From: CAWBCI01 sp963787195
Lineage (GTDB): Bacteria; Bacteroidota; Bacteroidia; Bacteroidales; JAGOPY01
NCBI GenBank assembly: GCA_963787195.1
Contig: CAWBCI010000029.1
Span: 1-38,749 of the forward strand
DNA: 38,749 nucleotides
Reading direction: 5' to 3'
Below are positions 26,356 to 34,558 of the stretch, one piece after another (the stretch's first letter is position 1; each line of letters begins with the position of its first letter). The position numbers and the translations under genes were made by a program. The notes beneath the pieces are model-generated. The model did no database searches and had not been told where the DNA came from. It saw nothing but the letters and a program-made list of their open reading frames with translations.

Positions 26356-27170
26356 TCAGATTATTAAATATAGAATTGAGAAAAATCATGCCTTACCGGG
26401 TATTCTGGATAATGGCAATCCTGTATCTTGCTTCGGTTGCCTTTATTTTTTACGGCTTCCCAAGCCTGATCGATTATTTCTCCATGAAGTCCAACGCACC
26501 GGAAGTTAAACTGCTGAAAAATTTTATCTATAACTTCCCGGATATCTGGCAAAATCTCACCTGGGTAATCAGTATCCGCTTTTTTATCAAGGTATTCCTG
26601 GGAATTATCGTAATTGTCCTGATAACCAATGAATACTCCTATGGCACCATCCGGCAGAATATCATGAGCGGGCTCAGCCGGACCGAATTCCTCCTTGCGA
26701 AGATTTACATTATTCTCTTCATTGCACTGATAGTCACACTTTTCGTCATGGCTTCAGGGCTCATACTTGGATTGCTCTTTTCCTCCAGCACCAGTTTTCA
26801 TGCTATCACAGGTAAAATTGCCTTCCTGGGGGCCTACTTTTTGGAGATCACAGGCTATATGATCTTTGCCTTCATGATAGGACTGCTGGTAAAAAGGACA
26901 GGAATTGCAATCAGTCTTTTATTTGTTTATCCCATCATCGAAATCATTATTCAGCAGCAACTCGCGGAACAGTACCGGCCCTACCTGCCCCTGAATGCCC
27001 TGAACCACATAATCCGGACTCCCAACACCTCGCTCATACAATATAGTTCACCTGATTTCAATATAGATCTTCAGACCCATATTGCGGCAGGCGACGTTTT
27101 GGTTTGCTTAGGCTATACCCTGCTTTTCATCCTGGTTTCATATCTTGTTATCCGCAGAAAAGATCTTTAG
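26352..27170 (+). CDS. ABC-2 type transporter permease
   Basis: This membrane partner of the preceding ATPase has six hydrophobic segments, at about residues 16-36, 73-93, 115-140, 148-175, 182-200 and 245-265. YSYGTIRQNIMSGLSRTEFLLAKI after the second helix is the typical cytoplasmic coupling stretch of ABC-2 permeases. The length of 272 is normal. The transported molecule cannot be inferred, and no regulator or two-component system is adjacent. Confidence 0.9.
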   Translation: MIRLLNIELRKIMPYRVFWIMAILYLASVAFIFYGFPSLIDYFSMKSNAPEVKLLKNFIYNFPDIWQNLTWVISIRFFIKVFLGIIVIVLITNEYSYGTIRQNIMSGLSRTEFLLAKIYIILFIALIVTLFVMASGLILGLLFSSSTSFHAITGKIAFLGAYFLEITGYMIFAFMIGLLVKRTGIAISLLFVYPIIEIIIQQQLAEQYRPYLPLNALNHIIRTPNTSLIQYSSPDFNIDLQTHIAAGDVLVCLGYTLLFILVSYLVIRRKDL

Positions 27171-27247
27171 GTTTTATTTTAAAGAGGATGATTTTAAAAT
27201 AATCATTTAGTGATTCTTTGAGCTTTAGTGCTTTTGTGGCTAATAAT

Positions 27248-27281
27248 TTCTCGTAGCCCGACTATAGTCGGGCTACGAGAA
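27248..27281. repeat. 34-bp perfect palindrome (REP-like)
   Basis: Each 17-base half is the exact reverse complement of the other with no loop. The centre is GACTATAGTC, flanked by TAGCCC and GGGCTA. It could form a cruciform or a transcript hairpin and may end the ABC operon, though no T-run follows. It resembles palindromes mobilised as REP elements. The preceding GTGCTTTTGTGGCTAA word belongs to another short repeat also seen near 31240 and 31330. Confidence 0.8.
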
Positions 27282-27341
27282 TGTGCTATCCGCTTGCCAA
27301 TACTATAAGATCATCCAATCTAAGACGCTGAATGTAAATCC

Positions 27342-27375
27342 TTTGAATTTTTCGCCTTTATAATTATTAAATTTA
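27342..27375 (+). promoter_or_regulatory. Possible promoter of the trypsin-like lipoprotein gene
   Basis: TTTG at 27342-27345 and TAAATTTA at 27368-27375 are 22 bases apart. This is a near match to the -33/-7 pattern, 17 bases before the start codon. Confidence 0.35.
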
Positions 27376-27392
27376 CAGGAGAATGAAATCCT

Positions 27393-28463
27393 ATGAAAAA
27401 CAGGATTTACATATTATTTATACTTCTGCTAATTGTTTTCATTGGCATATCCTGTTCCCGGAAGATTTTCAGGGATGTTTACCCTGCTTTAAACGACGGC
27501 CGCTACGACAGTGAATTCCCTTACCGGAACAGTTCTGAGCAACTCGACCATATAGCCCGTTCGACAGTGAGAATTTATTGCCTGGCCGATTATAAAACAT
27601 ATCTTCTGAAAGCTGACAGTAAATGTGAGCCCGAAATGCTGGACCAGGAAAATCTGCTGACATACACTGAAAAAACCAGCAAAACCAATGAAGCAGCCAG
27701 CGGCACTGCCACTATCATCTACCTTGAAAATAAAAGAATAGCACTTCTAAGCTGTGCCCATATTTTCAACTTCCCGGATACGATTTTTACTTATTTTGAT
27801 GATAATGACCCCTATACAAAAGATTATCTGCAGGGAGTTTCAATTAAAACGAATCAGCGGAATTTTTTCAGAGGATATCCGGAAGGAAACGGACTTAAAA
27901 TCCTCGCAAGCGACCGGGACCTGGACATCGCAATTTTGGGAAGGATAACGGAAAGTAATTCGGAGGAGCTTCTCCCCTTCCCATACCCTCTGGGTAATTC
28001 AGATGAACTTGAATGGGGAAGTTTCGTTTACGTGATGGGCTTCCCATTGGGTTACCAGATGATCACAAGGGGTATTGTGAGTAAGCCCATAACATTTTCA
28101 GATGATGCTTTCCTGATAGATGCCATCTTCAACGAAGGTTTCAGTGGCAGCGTAGTGCTGGCTATCCGGGATGGGGTCCCTAATTTTGAAATGGTAGGGC
28201 TGGGAAAAGCAGCTTCAGTATCCTATGATAATATACTGGTTCCGGCTAAACAGAACCAGGAGATGATCTATAATCCGAATGTGCCTTATGAAGGGGATGT
28301 TTTTGTAAGTCAGAAAAAAGAAAAAAATTATGGAATTACTTACGCCATAAGCACCAAATCCATCCGGAAATTTTATAAAGATCATAAAGATGAACTTGAT
28401 CGCAATGGCTATTACCTGGATAAATTTTTTGTAGAGAAGGATAAAAAATCCGGGCCTGAATAG
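27393..28463 (+). CDS. Trypsin-like serine protease, predicted lipoprotein
   Basis: The signal peptide MKNRIYILFILLLIVFIGISC ends in a lipobox, so the protein should be lipid-anchored outside the cytoplasm. The catalytic triad of chymotrypsin-fold proteases can be placed: H123 in LSCAHIF, D178 in RDLDIAILG, and S251 in GFSGSVVLA. Strands GTATIIYLENKRIALLSCAHI and FVYVMGFPLGYQMITRGIVS agree with a DegP/trypsin-like double barrel. No PDZ domain follows. The residue before the serine is F rather than the usual N, D or T, so activity is likely but not certain. It appears monocistronic and its substrate is unknown. Confidence 0.75.
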   Translation: MKNRIYILFILLLIVFIGISCSRKIFRDVYPALNDGRYDSEFPYRNSSEQLDHIARSTVRIYCLADYKTYLLKADSKCEPEMLDQENLLTYTEKTSKTNEAASGTATIIYLENKRIALLSCAHIFNFPDTIFTYFDDNDPYTKDYLQGVSIKTNQRNFFRGYPEGNGLKILASDRDLDIAILGRITESNSEELLPFPYPLGNSDELEWGSFVYVMGFPLGYQMITRGIVSKPITFSDDAFLIDAIFNEGFSGSVVLAIRDGVPNFEMVGLGKAASVSYDNILVPAKQNQEMIYNPNVPYEGDVFVSQKKEKNYGITYAISTKSIRKFYKDHKDELDRNGYYLDKFFVEKDKKSGPE

Positions 28464-28718
28464 CGCTTAAACTACTCATTCAACCATTTCCTGAAATCAC
28501 CCGACCTTTCAATACTGGGGGCAGTTGCCTCTTGTCGAAAAAAAACAAAAATCAATTTCAAGGAAATTCCACGCCTCAAGCATATGGATATCTAAGGAAT
28601 CTATCTATTGTTCGTATAAAGAGACGGAGAATTTAAATAGATGTGCATAAACATATCGACGAAGGAGATGTTATATAAAAATTGAAAATCATATTAATAT
28701 TCATAAATTACAGAGAAA

Positions 28719-29744
28719 ATGAAATACAAGGAATTTGGTAAAACCGGAGTGTTGGTGTCGGAACTTTGCCTGGGAGCCATGACATTTGGCGGCAGAGGAT
28801 TCTGGAAAGCCATAGGGGAACTCCCTCAGGAAGAAGTAAATGAATTAGTGAAGACTTCCTTCGACCATGAGATTAATTTTATAGATACTGCGAATGTTTA
28901 TTCGGAAGGACTTTCAGAGCTTTTACTCGGAAAGGCCATCAAGGGTCTTGGCCTGGAGAGGCAGAAACTGGTAATAGCTACCAAATTACGTGGACGTGTT
29001 GGTTCAGGTGTCAACCAGACTGGCTTGTCGAGGCTGCATATTGCGGATGCCATCAACGACAGTCTGAAAAGGCTTGACATGGATTATGTGGACCTTTTAT
29101 ACATCCATGGGGTAGACATGATCACCCCATTAGAAGAGACAATGAGGGGTCTGGAAGATGTTGTCCGTTCGGGAAAAGTCCGCTATCTTGGGATCAGCAA
29201 CCATCCTGCCTGGATGGTGGTGAAGGCCAACGGCATTGCAGAAAAGCAGGGCTGGACTAAATTTGATGCACTGCAGAATTATTACAGCATCGCATCAAGA
29301 GATCTGGAGCGTGAGATCATTCCCATGGCCCTCAGCGAGGGCCTGGCGCTAATGCCCTGGAGCCCTCTGGCAGGCGGCTTCCTCTCGGGCAAATATACCC
29401 GCGACACCCAAAAAGCCGGCGACAGCCGGCGGGATGAATTCGATTTTCCTCCGGTAGATAAAGAAAAAGCTTATGACATCATCGACCTGATGCAACAGAT
29501 AGGCAAAGATCACGGCGTATCTGTGGCAAGGGTAGCTCTGGCATGGCTGCTGCATAAAAAGGCCGTCACCAGCGTGATAATAGGCGCCAAGCATAAAGAG
29601 CAATTGCTGGATAATATTGCTGCTACTGAATTGCAGCTTTCAACAGATGAAATGCAAAAGCTCGATGCTATTTCCGAACTCAAACCCGAATACCCCGGCT
29701 GGATGCTCGAAAGACAGAATTCAGACCGTATCCCCGGAAAATAA
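28719..29744 (+). CDS. Aldo/keto reductase
   Basis: This is an NADPH-dependent oxidoreductase with a TIM-barrel fold, cytoplasmic. The catalytic tetrad is complete: D56, Y61, K89 and H130 (DTANVYSEG, ATKLRG, YIHGVD). The cofactor-binding C-terminal part (MPWSPLAGGFLSGKY, VTSVIIGAKHKEQLLDN) is typical of the YghZ/YajO-like AKR branch. The length of 341 is normal. The substrate is unknown; the neighbours do not suggest a pathway. About 255 bp upstream, back to the protease gene, show nothing I could recognise. Confidence 0.92.
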   Translation: MKYKEFGKTGVLVSELCLGAMTFGGRGFWKAIGELPQEEVNELVKTSFDHEINFIDTANVYSEGLSELLLGKAIKGLGLERQKLVIATKLRGRVGSGVNQTGLSRLHIADAINDSLKRLDMDYVDLLYIHGVDMITPLEETMRGLEDVVRSGKVRYLGISNHPAWMVVKANGIAEKQGWTKFDALQNYYSIASRDLEREIIPMALSEGLALMPWSPLAGGFLSGKYTRDTQKAGDSRRDEFDFPPVDKEKAYDIIDLMQQIGKDHGVSVARVALAWLLHKKAVTSVIIGAKHKEQLLDNIAATELQLSTDEMQKLDAISELKPEYPGWMLERQNSDRIPGK

Positions 29745-29766
29745 TATTTCCAGGAGTTTTATCTAT

Positions 29767-29823
29767 GGTACTAGGTATTGGGTATTGGGTAATTGTAGGA
29801 AAAGTGATAAAGTGATAAGGTGG
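29767..29823. repeat. GGTATTG heptamers followed by GTGATAA words
   Basis: This is a short array of GGTATTG/GGTACTA units, then GTGATAAA and GTGATAAGGTGGA. The last word also occurs near 4993-5006. Confidence 0.6.
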
Positions 29824-29902
29824 AAAAAATATTGATTACTATACTACCAATCGCTAACAGATCCCGATATTCATTGGGATGACGGTGAATCTTGCATAAA
29901 AG

Positions 29903-29954
29903 AAAAGCGGCGCGGCACACATTATAAATCTTCATGGTGTGCCGCGCCGCTTTT
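29903..29954. terminator. Strong bidirectional hairpin between convergent genes
   Basis: Two 18-bp arms are perfectly complementary (GCGGCGCGGCACAC and its partner, bounded by AAAA and TTTT) around a 16-base AT-rich loop, with a T-run following. It can act as a rho-independent terminator on both strands, for the aldo/keto reductase and the SDR gene, although it is about 160 bp from either stop. Confidence 0.6.
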
Positions 29955-29973
29955 TCTGAACTACTCTTATGCT

Positions 29974-30021
29974 CGTCATCCCGGCGCAGGCCGGGAAACG
30001 TCATCCCGGCGCAGGCCGGGA
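29974..30021. repeat. Two direct copies of a REP-like hairpin
   Basis: A 23-bp unit containing ATCCCGGCGCAGGCCGGGA is repeated exactly at 29974-29996 and 29999-30021, two bases apart. A related hairpin (ATCCCGAT..ATTGGGATGACG) lies at about 29862-29885. CCCGGC-CAGG-CCGGG hairpins of this kind are a common REP type. Confidence 0.75.
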
Positions 30022-30050
30022 TCCGACAGCGGGAAGCAGTTAAAGATTAC

Positions 30051-30098
30051 AAGACTAAAGACGCTGACTGCTGACTGAAGACTGACGACTGACGACTC
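30051..30098. repeat. GACTGAC-type heptamer array
   Basis: This is a run of 7-bp units: AAGACTA, AAGACGC, TGACTGC, TGACTGA, AGACTGA, CGACTGA. It lies just beyond the stop of the SDR gene and completes the 370-bp stretch without genes. Confidence 0.75.
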
Positions 30099-30114
30099 TC
30101 CCTTTCCTCCCACT

Positions 30115-31164
30115 TCATTTACGCTTATAGAACTCCGCCACTCTGCCAATCGCCTCTTCCTGGCTGTATTTCGGCTTATAGCCGAAATCCCGGGCGGCTT
30201 TGTCGGCTGAGAAGGTGAACTCGGTGCAGGTGTATGTCACGGCGAAGCGGCTGAGCTTGGGATTGTAATGCTTGATGGGACGGAACATGAAGGCAGCCAT
30301 TTCTGAAATGGCGCCTATGGAATAGGCCAGGCCCCGTGGTATCCAAATGTTCTTCGGCCTTATCCTGTAACCGGCTCTTTCAACTATATGATCGAAAAAT
30401 TTAAAGAAATTCGATCCGGGACTATCGGTGATGAAATAGTACTTCCCGGCTATCTCATGGTTACCGTTGAGCATGGCTTCGGCACATTTAACATGGGCAT
30501 AAGCCATATTGCCCGAATATACATGCTGAGTTTTGGCCTTGCCATTTCCCAGTCTCACATAAAAACCGCTTTTTGCCATATTGATCAGGGATTCTACATG
30601 AAAAGGATCGCCTTCCCCGTAGATATCCGCCGGGCGCAGTGAACAGGTCTTTAATCCATTCCCGTTTTCCTTATTTACCAGCTCCTCTGCATGATGCTTG
30701 CTGGTGCAGTACATATTGGCATGCACCGGGGCATATTCCTGGTTTTCATCGATATTTACCAAAGGCTTTCCGGTGAATACAACATCCAGTGAGCTGGTAT
30801 AAATCAATGCGCCAACATTGTTCTGCCGGCAGGCTTTTATCACATTTTCAGTCCCTTTATAATTCACCGCATAAACATGCTCCTCAGGATGCGTACCCCA
30901 ATCGACGATAGCAGCTGAATGTATTACCAGATCGATACCTTCGCAGGCTTTATCTAGTGCAGACTGGTCAAGGATATCACCAATGATATGAATTAATCTT
31001 GGATCGTCGGCTCCTTCTGCTTTCTTTAAATCAAAAACCCTCAGCTCGGAGGGCCGGACAAGTGAATCTTCAGAAAGGAATTCCCTGACGATGGCTTTGC
31101 CCAAAAAGCCGGCCCCGCCAGTTATCAGGATTTTTGGATTATTTTTGGTAGATGTTTTTTCCAT
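30115..31164 (-). CDS. NAD(P)-dependent epimerase/3-beta-HSD-like short-chain dehydrogenase
   Basis: This extended SDR has the Rossmann motif GGAGFLG (16-22), GDILD, NYKGTENVIKACRQ, the active-site serine region YTSSLDVVF, and YCTSK (Y152, K156). The second half, with LRPADIYGEGD, a conserved late helix-rich tail and FGYKPKYSQEEAI, resembles the 3-beta-hydroxysteroid dehydrogenase/isomerase-type branch acting on sterols or other hydrophobic alcohols. The start at 31164 (MEKTSTKNNPKILITGG) is preferred to an upstream ATG that lengthens the N-terminus without homology. It is divergent from the EthD-like gene. The substrate is unknown. Confidence 0.85.
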   Translation of the reverse strand: MEKTSTKNNPKILITGGAGFLGKAIVREFLSEDSLVRPSELRVFDLKKAEGADDPRLIHIIGDILDQSALDKACEGIDLVIHSAAIVDWGTHPEEHVYAVNYKGTENVIKACRQNNVGALIYTSSLDVVFTGKPLVNIDENQEYAPVHANMYCTSKHHAEELVNKENGNGLKTCSLRPADIYGEGDPFHVESLINMAKSGFYVRLGNGKAKTQHVYSGNMAYAHVKCAEAMLNGNHEIAGKYYFITDSPGSNFFKFFDHIVERAGYRIRPKNIWIPRGLAYSIGAISEMAAFMFRPIKHYNPKLSRFAVTYTCTEFTFSADKAARDFGYKPKYSQEEAIGRVAEFYKRK

Positions 31165-31228
31165 GAAATATAAATAGATTTGCAATTTTAAGAAATTTAT
31201 GACAAACCTGCAGAATTATTAGCAAGGC

Positions 31229-31342
31229 AGGACTAATAGCCACAAAGGCACTAATTGCACAAAGAAGTCACCAAGGCTTGGCTGAATATTTCCCGGAATT
31301 TGTGTAAGCTCAGTGTTTTCGTGATTTTGTGGCTAAAAAACC
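31229..31342. repeat. Inverted pair of TTTGTGGCTA words between SDR and EthD genes
   Basis: GTGATTTTGTGGCTAA near 31320-31336 and the reverse-complement word TAGCCACAAAGGCAC at 31237-31251 face each other. A third copy (GTGCTTTTGTGGCTAA) is near 27229-27244. They look like arms of a small dispersed repeat. Confidence 0.45.
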
Positions 31343-31347
31343 AAAAG

Positions 31348-32022
31348 ATGAAAAAGACTATTTACATTATACGCGGAACAAAAGCTGAAAAGTACGAAGA
31401 TTTCAGGGCCAGGATATTTGAAGCTGTTAATAATCTTAAGGATAAAGAAGGCATTCATGCCCTGAAGCTGACACTTAGCACAAAAAAACCTCCTGCCCTG
31501 TCCGTCATTCCTTTCCGTAAATCCAAAGTAGCTGTGGTTTCCATACATGAAAATGAAAACAGGCTGCATGAGAATTTATTAAAAGAGAAAGGCTTTTCAG
31601 GAGCTTATGCCGTGACGGAAGCCATTCCCCGCGCTTATCGGAAGGACTGGGAAGATAATACGCTCACTCCGGGTATCTGTCTTTTAACCCTCTTCCAAAA
31701 AAAGAAAAACCTGGACCATGCCACCTTCCTGTATCGCTGGCATAACAGCCACACTCCCCTATCTTTAAAAATCCATCCACTATGGAATTATAACCGCAAT
31801 GTGGTAGAGGAACATTTGACGGAAGATACCGAAGAACAGCATGGTATAGTTGAAGAGCATTTCCGGAAAACGTCGCACTTGCTGAATCCCTTCATTTTCT
31901 TCGGAAACCCATTCACAATGTGGGTGAATATGATAAGGGTCTATGCGGATACCAAATCTTTCCTTGATTATCCGAAAATAGAACCCTATTTAGCAGAGGA
32001 ATATCATTTCAAAAGCCGATAA
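31348..32022 (+). CDS. EthD domain-containing protein
   Basis: This looks like a ferredoxin-fold (dimeric alpha+beta barrel) protein of the EthD type. The diagnostic stretch is HATFLYRWHNSHTPLSLKIHPLWNYNRNVV at about 125-155, and a similar but weaker first half suggests two domains. EthD proteins were first noted in ether-degradation clusters; others are isomerases or have no known role. The start at 31348 (MKKTIYIIRGTKAEKYEDF) is chosen since the upstream in-frame stretch is repeat sequence. It is divergent from an SDR enzyme, so both could act on the same hydrophobic substrate, which is inference. Confidence 0.65.
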   Translation: MKKTIYIIRGTKAEKYEDFRARIFEAVNNLKDKEGIHALKLTLSTKKPPALSVIPFRKSKVAVVSIHENENRLHENLLKEKGFSGAYAVTEAIPRAYRKDWEDNTLTPGICLLTLFQKKKNLDHATFLYRWHNSHTPLSLKIHPLWNYNRNVVEEHLTEDTEEQHGIVEEHFRKTSHLLNPFIFFGNPFTMWVNMIRVYADTKSFLDYPKIEPYLAEEYHFKSR

Positions 32023-32044
32023 AATTAATTTACTTTTTTTATTA

Positions 32045-32083
32045 CACTGAGATCCACTGAGATTTGCACTGAGGTCCACTGAG
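32045..32083 (+). repeat. CACTGAG array, left of GxxExxY gene
   Basis: Four CACTGAG words are spaced 10, 12 and 10 bases apart. The same word appears inverted (CTCAGTG, CTCTGTG) just beyond the stop codon of the enclosed gene. Confidence 0.75.
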
Positions 32084-32156
32084 AAATAATAATTTTATTT
32101 CCGACAGGTATAAATCTGATTTAAATGGATAAACATGGAAAACTAAATTCAATTCC

Positions 32157-32534
32157 ATGGAAAATTCATACCTATCAAAAGAAATAATTGGCTGTGCAAT
32201 TGAAGTGCATCGGTCGATTGGCCCGGGGATGCTCGAATCAGCTTATGAGGAATGCCTGGCATACGAATTAATGAAGAAAGGATTAAAAATTGAACGGCAA
32301 AAGCCTATTCCTATTGTATATAAGGATATCAAACTTGAATGTGGTTATCGGCTTGATCTATTAGTAGAAGATACATTTATTCTGGAGCTTAAATCGGTAG
32401 ACGAAATTGCGCCTGTACATCAGGCACAAATCCTGACCTATATGAGATTTGCTAAAATACGATACGGTTTGATTATAAATTTCAATGTAACAGTATTAAA
32501 GAATGGTATCAGGAGATATGTCCTTGGATATTAA
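32157..32534 (+). CDS. GxxExxY protein (PD-(D/E)XK nuclease-fold family)
   Basis: This small protein of the GxxExxY family has the naming motif as G24-x-x-E27-x-x-Y30 (GPGMLESAYEE). The core D67...E77-L-K79 (YRLDLLVEDTFILELKS), followed by HQAQILTYM, is the PD-(D/E)XK nuclease signature, so it may bind or cut DNA, though no activity is established for the family. The length of 125 is usual. It stands alone between the EthD and SQR genes and is closely bracketed by inverted CACTGAG arrays, 73 bp before the ATG and 4 bp after the stop. A motif TTCCGACAGGTATAA is found upstream, shared with the ORF6N gene. Confidence 0.88.
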   Translation: MENSYLSKEIIGCAIEVHRSIGPGMLESAYEECLAYELMKKGLKIERQKPIPIVYKDIKLECGYRLDLLVEDTFILELKSVDEIAPVHQAQILTYMRFAKIRYGLIINFNVTVLKNGIRRYVLGY

Positions 32535-32538
32535 CTTT

Positions 32539-32576
32539 CTCTGTGGAACTCCTTTTTCCCTCAGTGGAACTCAGTG
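32539..32576 (-). repeat. CTCAGTG array, right of GxxExxY gene (inverted)
   Basis: One CTCTGTG and two CTCAGTG words within 38 bases, in the opposite orientation to the array at 32045-32083. With that array they form an imperfect inverted repeat around the gene. Confidence 0.75.
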
Positions 32577-32750
32577 AAATAATACAGAGCTTCTATTTCG
32601 ATTATAAGTATTTAATATTACTGCTGGAAAATTTTCAAAGAATTTAAAAGGGAAGCATAATGACAGAATTATCAAATATTTCCTTTGAGAATCCATAAAT
32701 TCTCCCTAACTTTTTGCTCTTCAAATATTAATCAACCAAACATTTCCTTT

Positions 32751-34208
32751 ATGGCAAAAATTGTGGTTTTGGGCGCCGGCATCTCGGGTCATACCGCCGC
32801 CGCATTCATGAAGAAGAAACTGGGGAAAAGCCACCAGGTCGTGGTTATCAGCCCCAACAGTTATTACCAGTGGGTCCCCTCCAATATATGGGTTGGCGTT
32901 GGAAGGATGAAGGTCGACCAGGTCAGGTTCCCGCTTCGAAAGGTTTACGATCGCTGGAAAATCGACTACAAACAAGCAAAAGCCATGAGTTTTCACCCTG
33001 ATGGGGACGATATATCTGCCAAAGGATTTGTAAGAATAGAATATACGGCTCCTGAGCGGAAAGGCGAGACGGAGAAAGTGGATTATGATTACCTGGTGAA
33101 TGCAACAGGCCCAAAGCTGAATTTCGATGCCACGCCGGGCCTCGGACCCCACGGGGGCTTCACCGAATCGGTTTGTTCTTATGATCATGCCGAGCATTGC
33201 TGGGGGACATTGCAGGAATCCCTGGAAAAGATGAAAAAGGGGGAAAGGCAGCGTTTCCTGGTCGGTACAGGGCATCCGATGGCCACCTGCCAGGGTGCCG
33301 CTTTTGAGTATATCCTGAATGTGGCCTATGAAATCCGAAAAAGGGGACTTAGCCATATGGCCGACATCACCTGGATCACTAATGAATATGAACTGGGCGA
33401 TTTCGGCATGGGCGGCGCTTTCATAAAAAAAGGCGGCTATATTGTCTCCACAAAGGTCTTCGCTGAGTCTTTCTTTATCGAGCGGAATATACACTGGATC
33501 AAAAGGGCCGGGGTGAAGAAGATAGAGCCGGGTTTGGTGCATTACGAGAACCTGAACGGGGAAGAGAAGACCGAGCCTTATGATTTTGCCATGCTGATCC
33601 CGGCTTTCAAGGGACAGGATTTTAAGGCATTTGATAAAAACGGAGAAGATATTACCGCGAAACTATTCGCGCCCAACGGTTTCCTGAAAGTGGATGCCGA
33701 TTACAGCGGAAAGGCCTATGATGACTGGAAGGCTTCCGACTGGCCGGAGATTTACCAGAGCCCGCTCTATGAAAATATTTTTGCCACGGGAATAGCTTTC
33801 GCCCCACCCCACTCCATCTCCAAACCGCAGAAAAGCCCGAATGGAACGGCCATATTCCCTGCCCCGCCGCGGACCGGCATGCCTTCCGGTGTTACCGGAA
33901 AAATAGTAGCCCTGAACATAGTGGAAAGGATCAAAGGGCGGAAGGAATTCAGGCACCGGGCCTCCCTGTCGAAGATGGGAGCGGCCTGTATAGTCTCGGC
34001 GGGTTACGGCATGCGGACGGGCGCGGCGGCCACCATGACCGTCTTCCCCATCGTACCCGACTGGGACAAATATCCCGAATACGGCCGCAGCATGCGGTTT
34101 ACCATGGGTGAGCCCGGCCTGGCCGGGCACTGGATGAAGCTCTTCATGCATTATATGTTCCTGCACAAAGCCAAGGGCTATCCTTTCTGGTATCTCCTTC
34201 CCGAATAA
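32751..34208 (+). CDS. Sulfide:quinone oxidoreductase family flavoprotein
   Basis: This FAD-dependent oxidoreductase of the SQR/FCSD family oxidises sulfide to sulfur or polysulfide and passes electrons to quinone at the inner membrane. The FAD motif is VVLGAGISGHTAA (GxGxxG at 8-13). Three cysteines sit at the places expected for the SQR redox site: C142 in SVCSYDHAE, C180 in MATCQGAAFEY, and C413 in AACIVSAG. ENIFATGIAFAPP and the C-terminal amphipathic stretch (WMKLFMHYMFLHKAKGYPFWYLLPE) also fit, the latter as membrane attachment. At 485 residues it is longer than most SQRs (about 430). ATG 32751 gives the normal Rossmann start. A 54-residue gene follows closely. Confidence 0.8.
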   Translation: MAKIVVLGAGISGHTAAAFMKKKLGKSHQVVVISPNSYYQWVPSNIWVGVGRMKVDQVRFPLRKVYDRWKIDYKQAKAMSFHPDGDDISAKGFVRIEYTAPERKGETEKVDYDYLVNATGPKLNFDATPGLGPHGGFTESVCSYDHAEHCWGTLQESLEKMKKGERQRFLVGTGHPMATCQGAAFEYILNVAYEIRKRGLSHMADITWITNEYELGDFGMGGAFIKKGGYIVSTKVFAESFFIERNIHWIKRAGVKKIEPGLVHYENLNGEEKTEPYDFAMLIPAFKGQDFKAFDKNGEDITAKLFAPNGFLKVDADYSGKAYDDWKASDWPEIYQSPLYENIFATGIAFAPPHSISKPQKSPNGTAIFPAPPRTGMPSGVTGKIVALNIVERIKGRKEFRHRASLSKMGAACIVSAGYGMRTGAAATMTVFPIVPDWDKYPEYGRSMRFTMGEPGLAGHWMKLFMHYMFLHKAKGYPFWYLLPE

Positions 34209-34239
34209 AAAGCTGTTGATAACCTTAAAAAGCAAAACA

Positions 34240-34404
34240 ATGAAAGACAATAAAATATCCCGTAAAGGCACCGACGACATGGTTTACGCCTCCACCCCCA
34301 CCTTCTGGACCCGCCACTGGCGGGTCAATATCTTCTGGCAGGCATGGCGCTTTGTAGTCCTGAACCTGAAGATCATCCGGATAGTGACGATGGGACATTC
34401 ATAG
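34240..34404 (+). CDS. Small basic protein downstream of SQR
   Basis: The family is not recognised. The 54-residue frame starts 31 bases after the SQR stop, preceded by AAAAAGCAAAACA rather than a classic ribosome-binding site, which is normal for Bacteroidota. The sequence has a charged N-terminus (MKDNKISRKGTDDMVYAS) and an aromatic, partly hydrophobic second half (FWTRHWRVNIFWQAWRFVVLNLKIIRIV) that could lie on or cross the membrane. Its placement suggests a companion of the SQR, for example helping it attach to the membrane, but this is inference. Confidence 0.5.
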   Translation: MKDNKISRKGTDDMVYASTPTFWTRHWRVNIFWQAWRFVVLNLKIIRIVTMGHS

Positions 34405-34421
34405 TACTGGGGTTCAGGGAA

Positions 34422-34449
34422 AGTGACGGGTGACGAGTGACGGGTAACG
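34422..34449. repeat. GTGACGG heptamer array
   Basis: Four 7-bp units, GTGACGG, GTGACGA, GTGACGG and GTAACG, occur shortly after the stop of the small gene. This is another sequence type with the same 7-bp period as arrays elsewhere in the window. Confidence 0.6.
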
Positions 34450-34558
34450 TAGATATTTAAATGCACATTACAAAAAAAAGGGATGGATAATATTAAAAGT
34501 CCATTAGATAATTTGGATATATAAAAAAAGTCTCCTAAATTTAATGCTAGTTAAAAAA

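Noticed and set aside
29903..29954. Hairpin considered as an attC-like site
   Set aside because: The perfect GC-rich 18-bp stem with terminal A and T runs fits a bidirectional terminator; no core sites and no cassette gene follow.
32721..33542. 273-codon open frame on the minus strand
   Set aside because: It is antisense to the SQR gene, whose motifs are clear; the protein shows no recognisable features.
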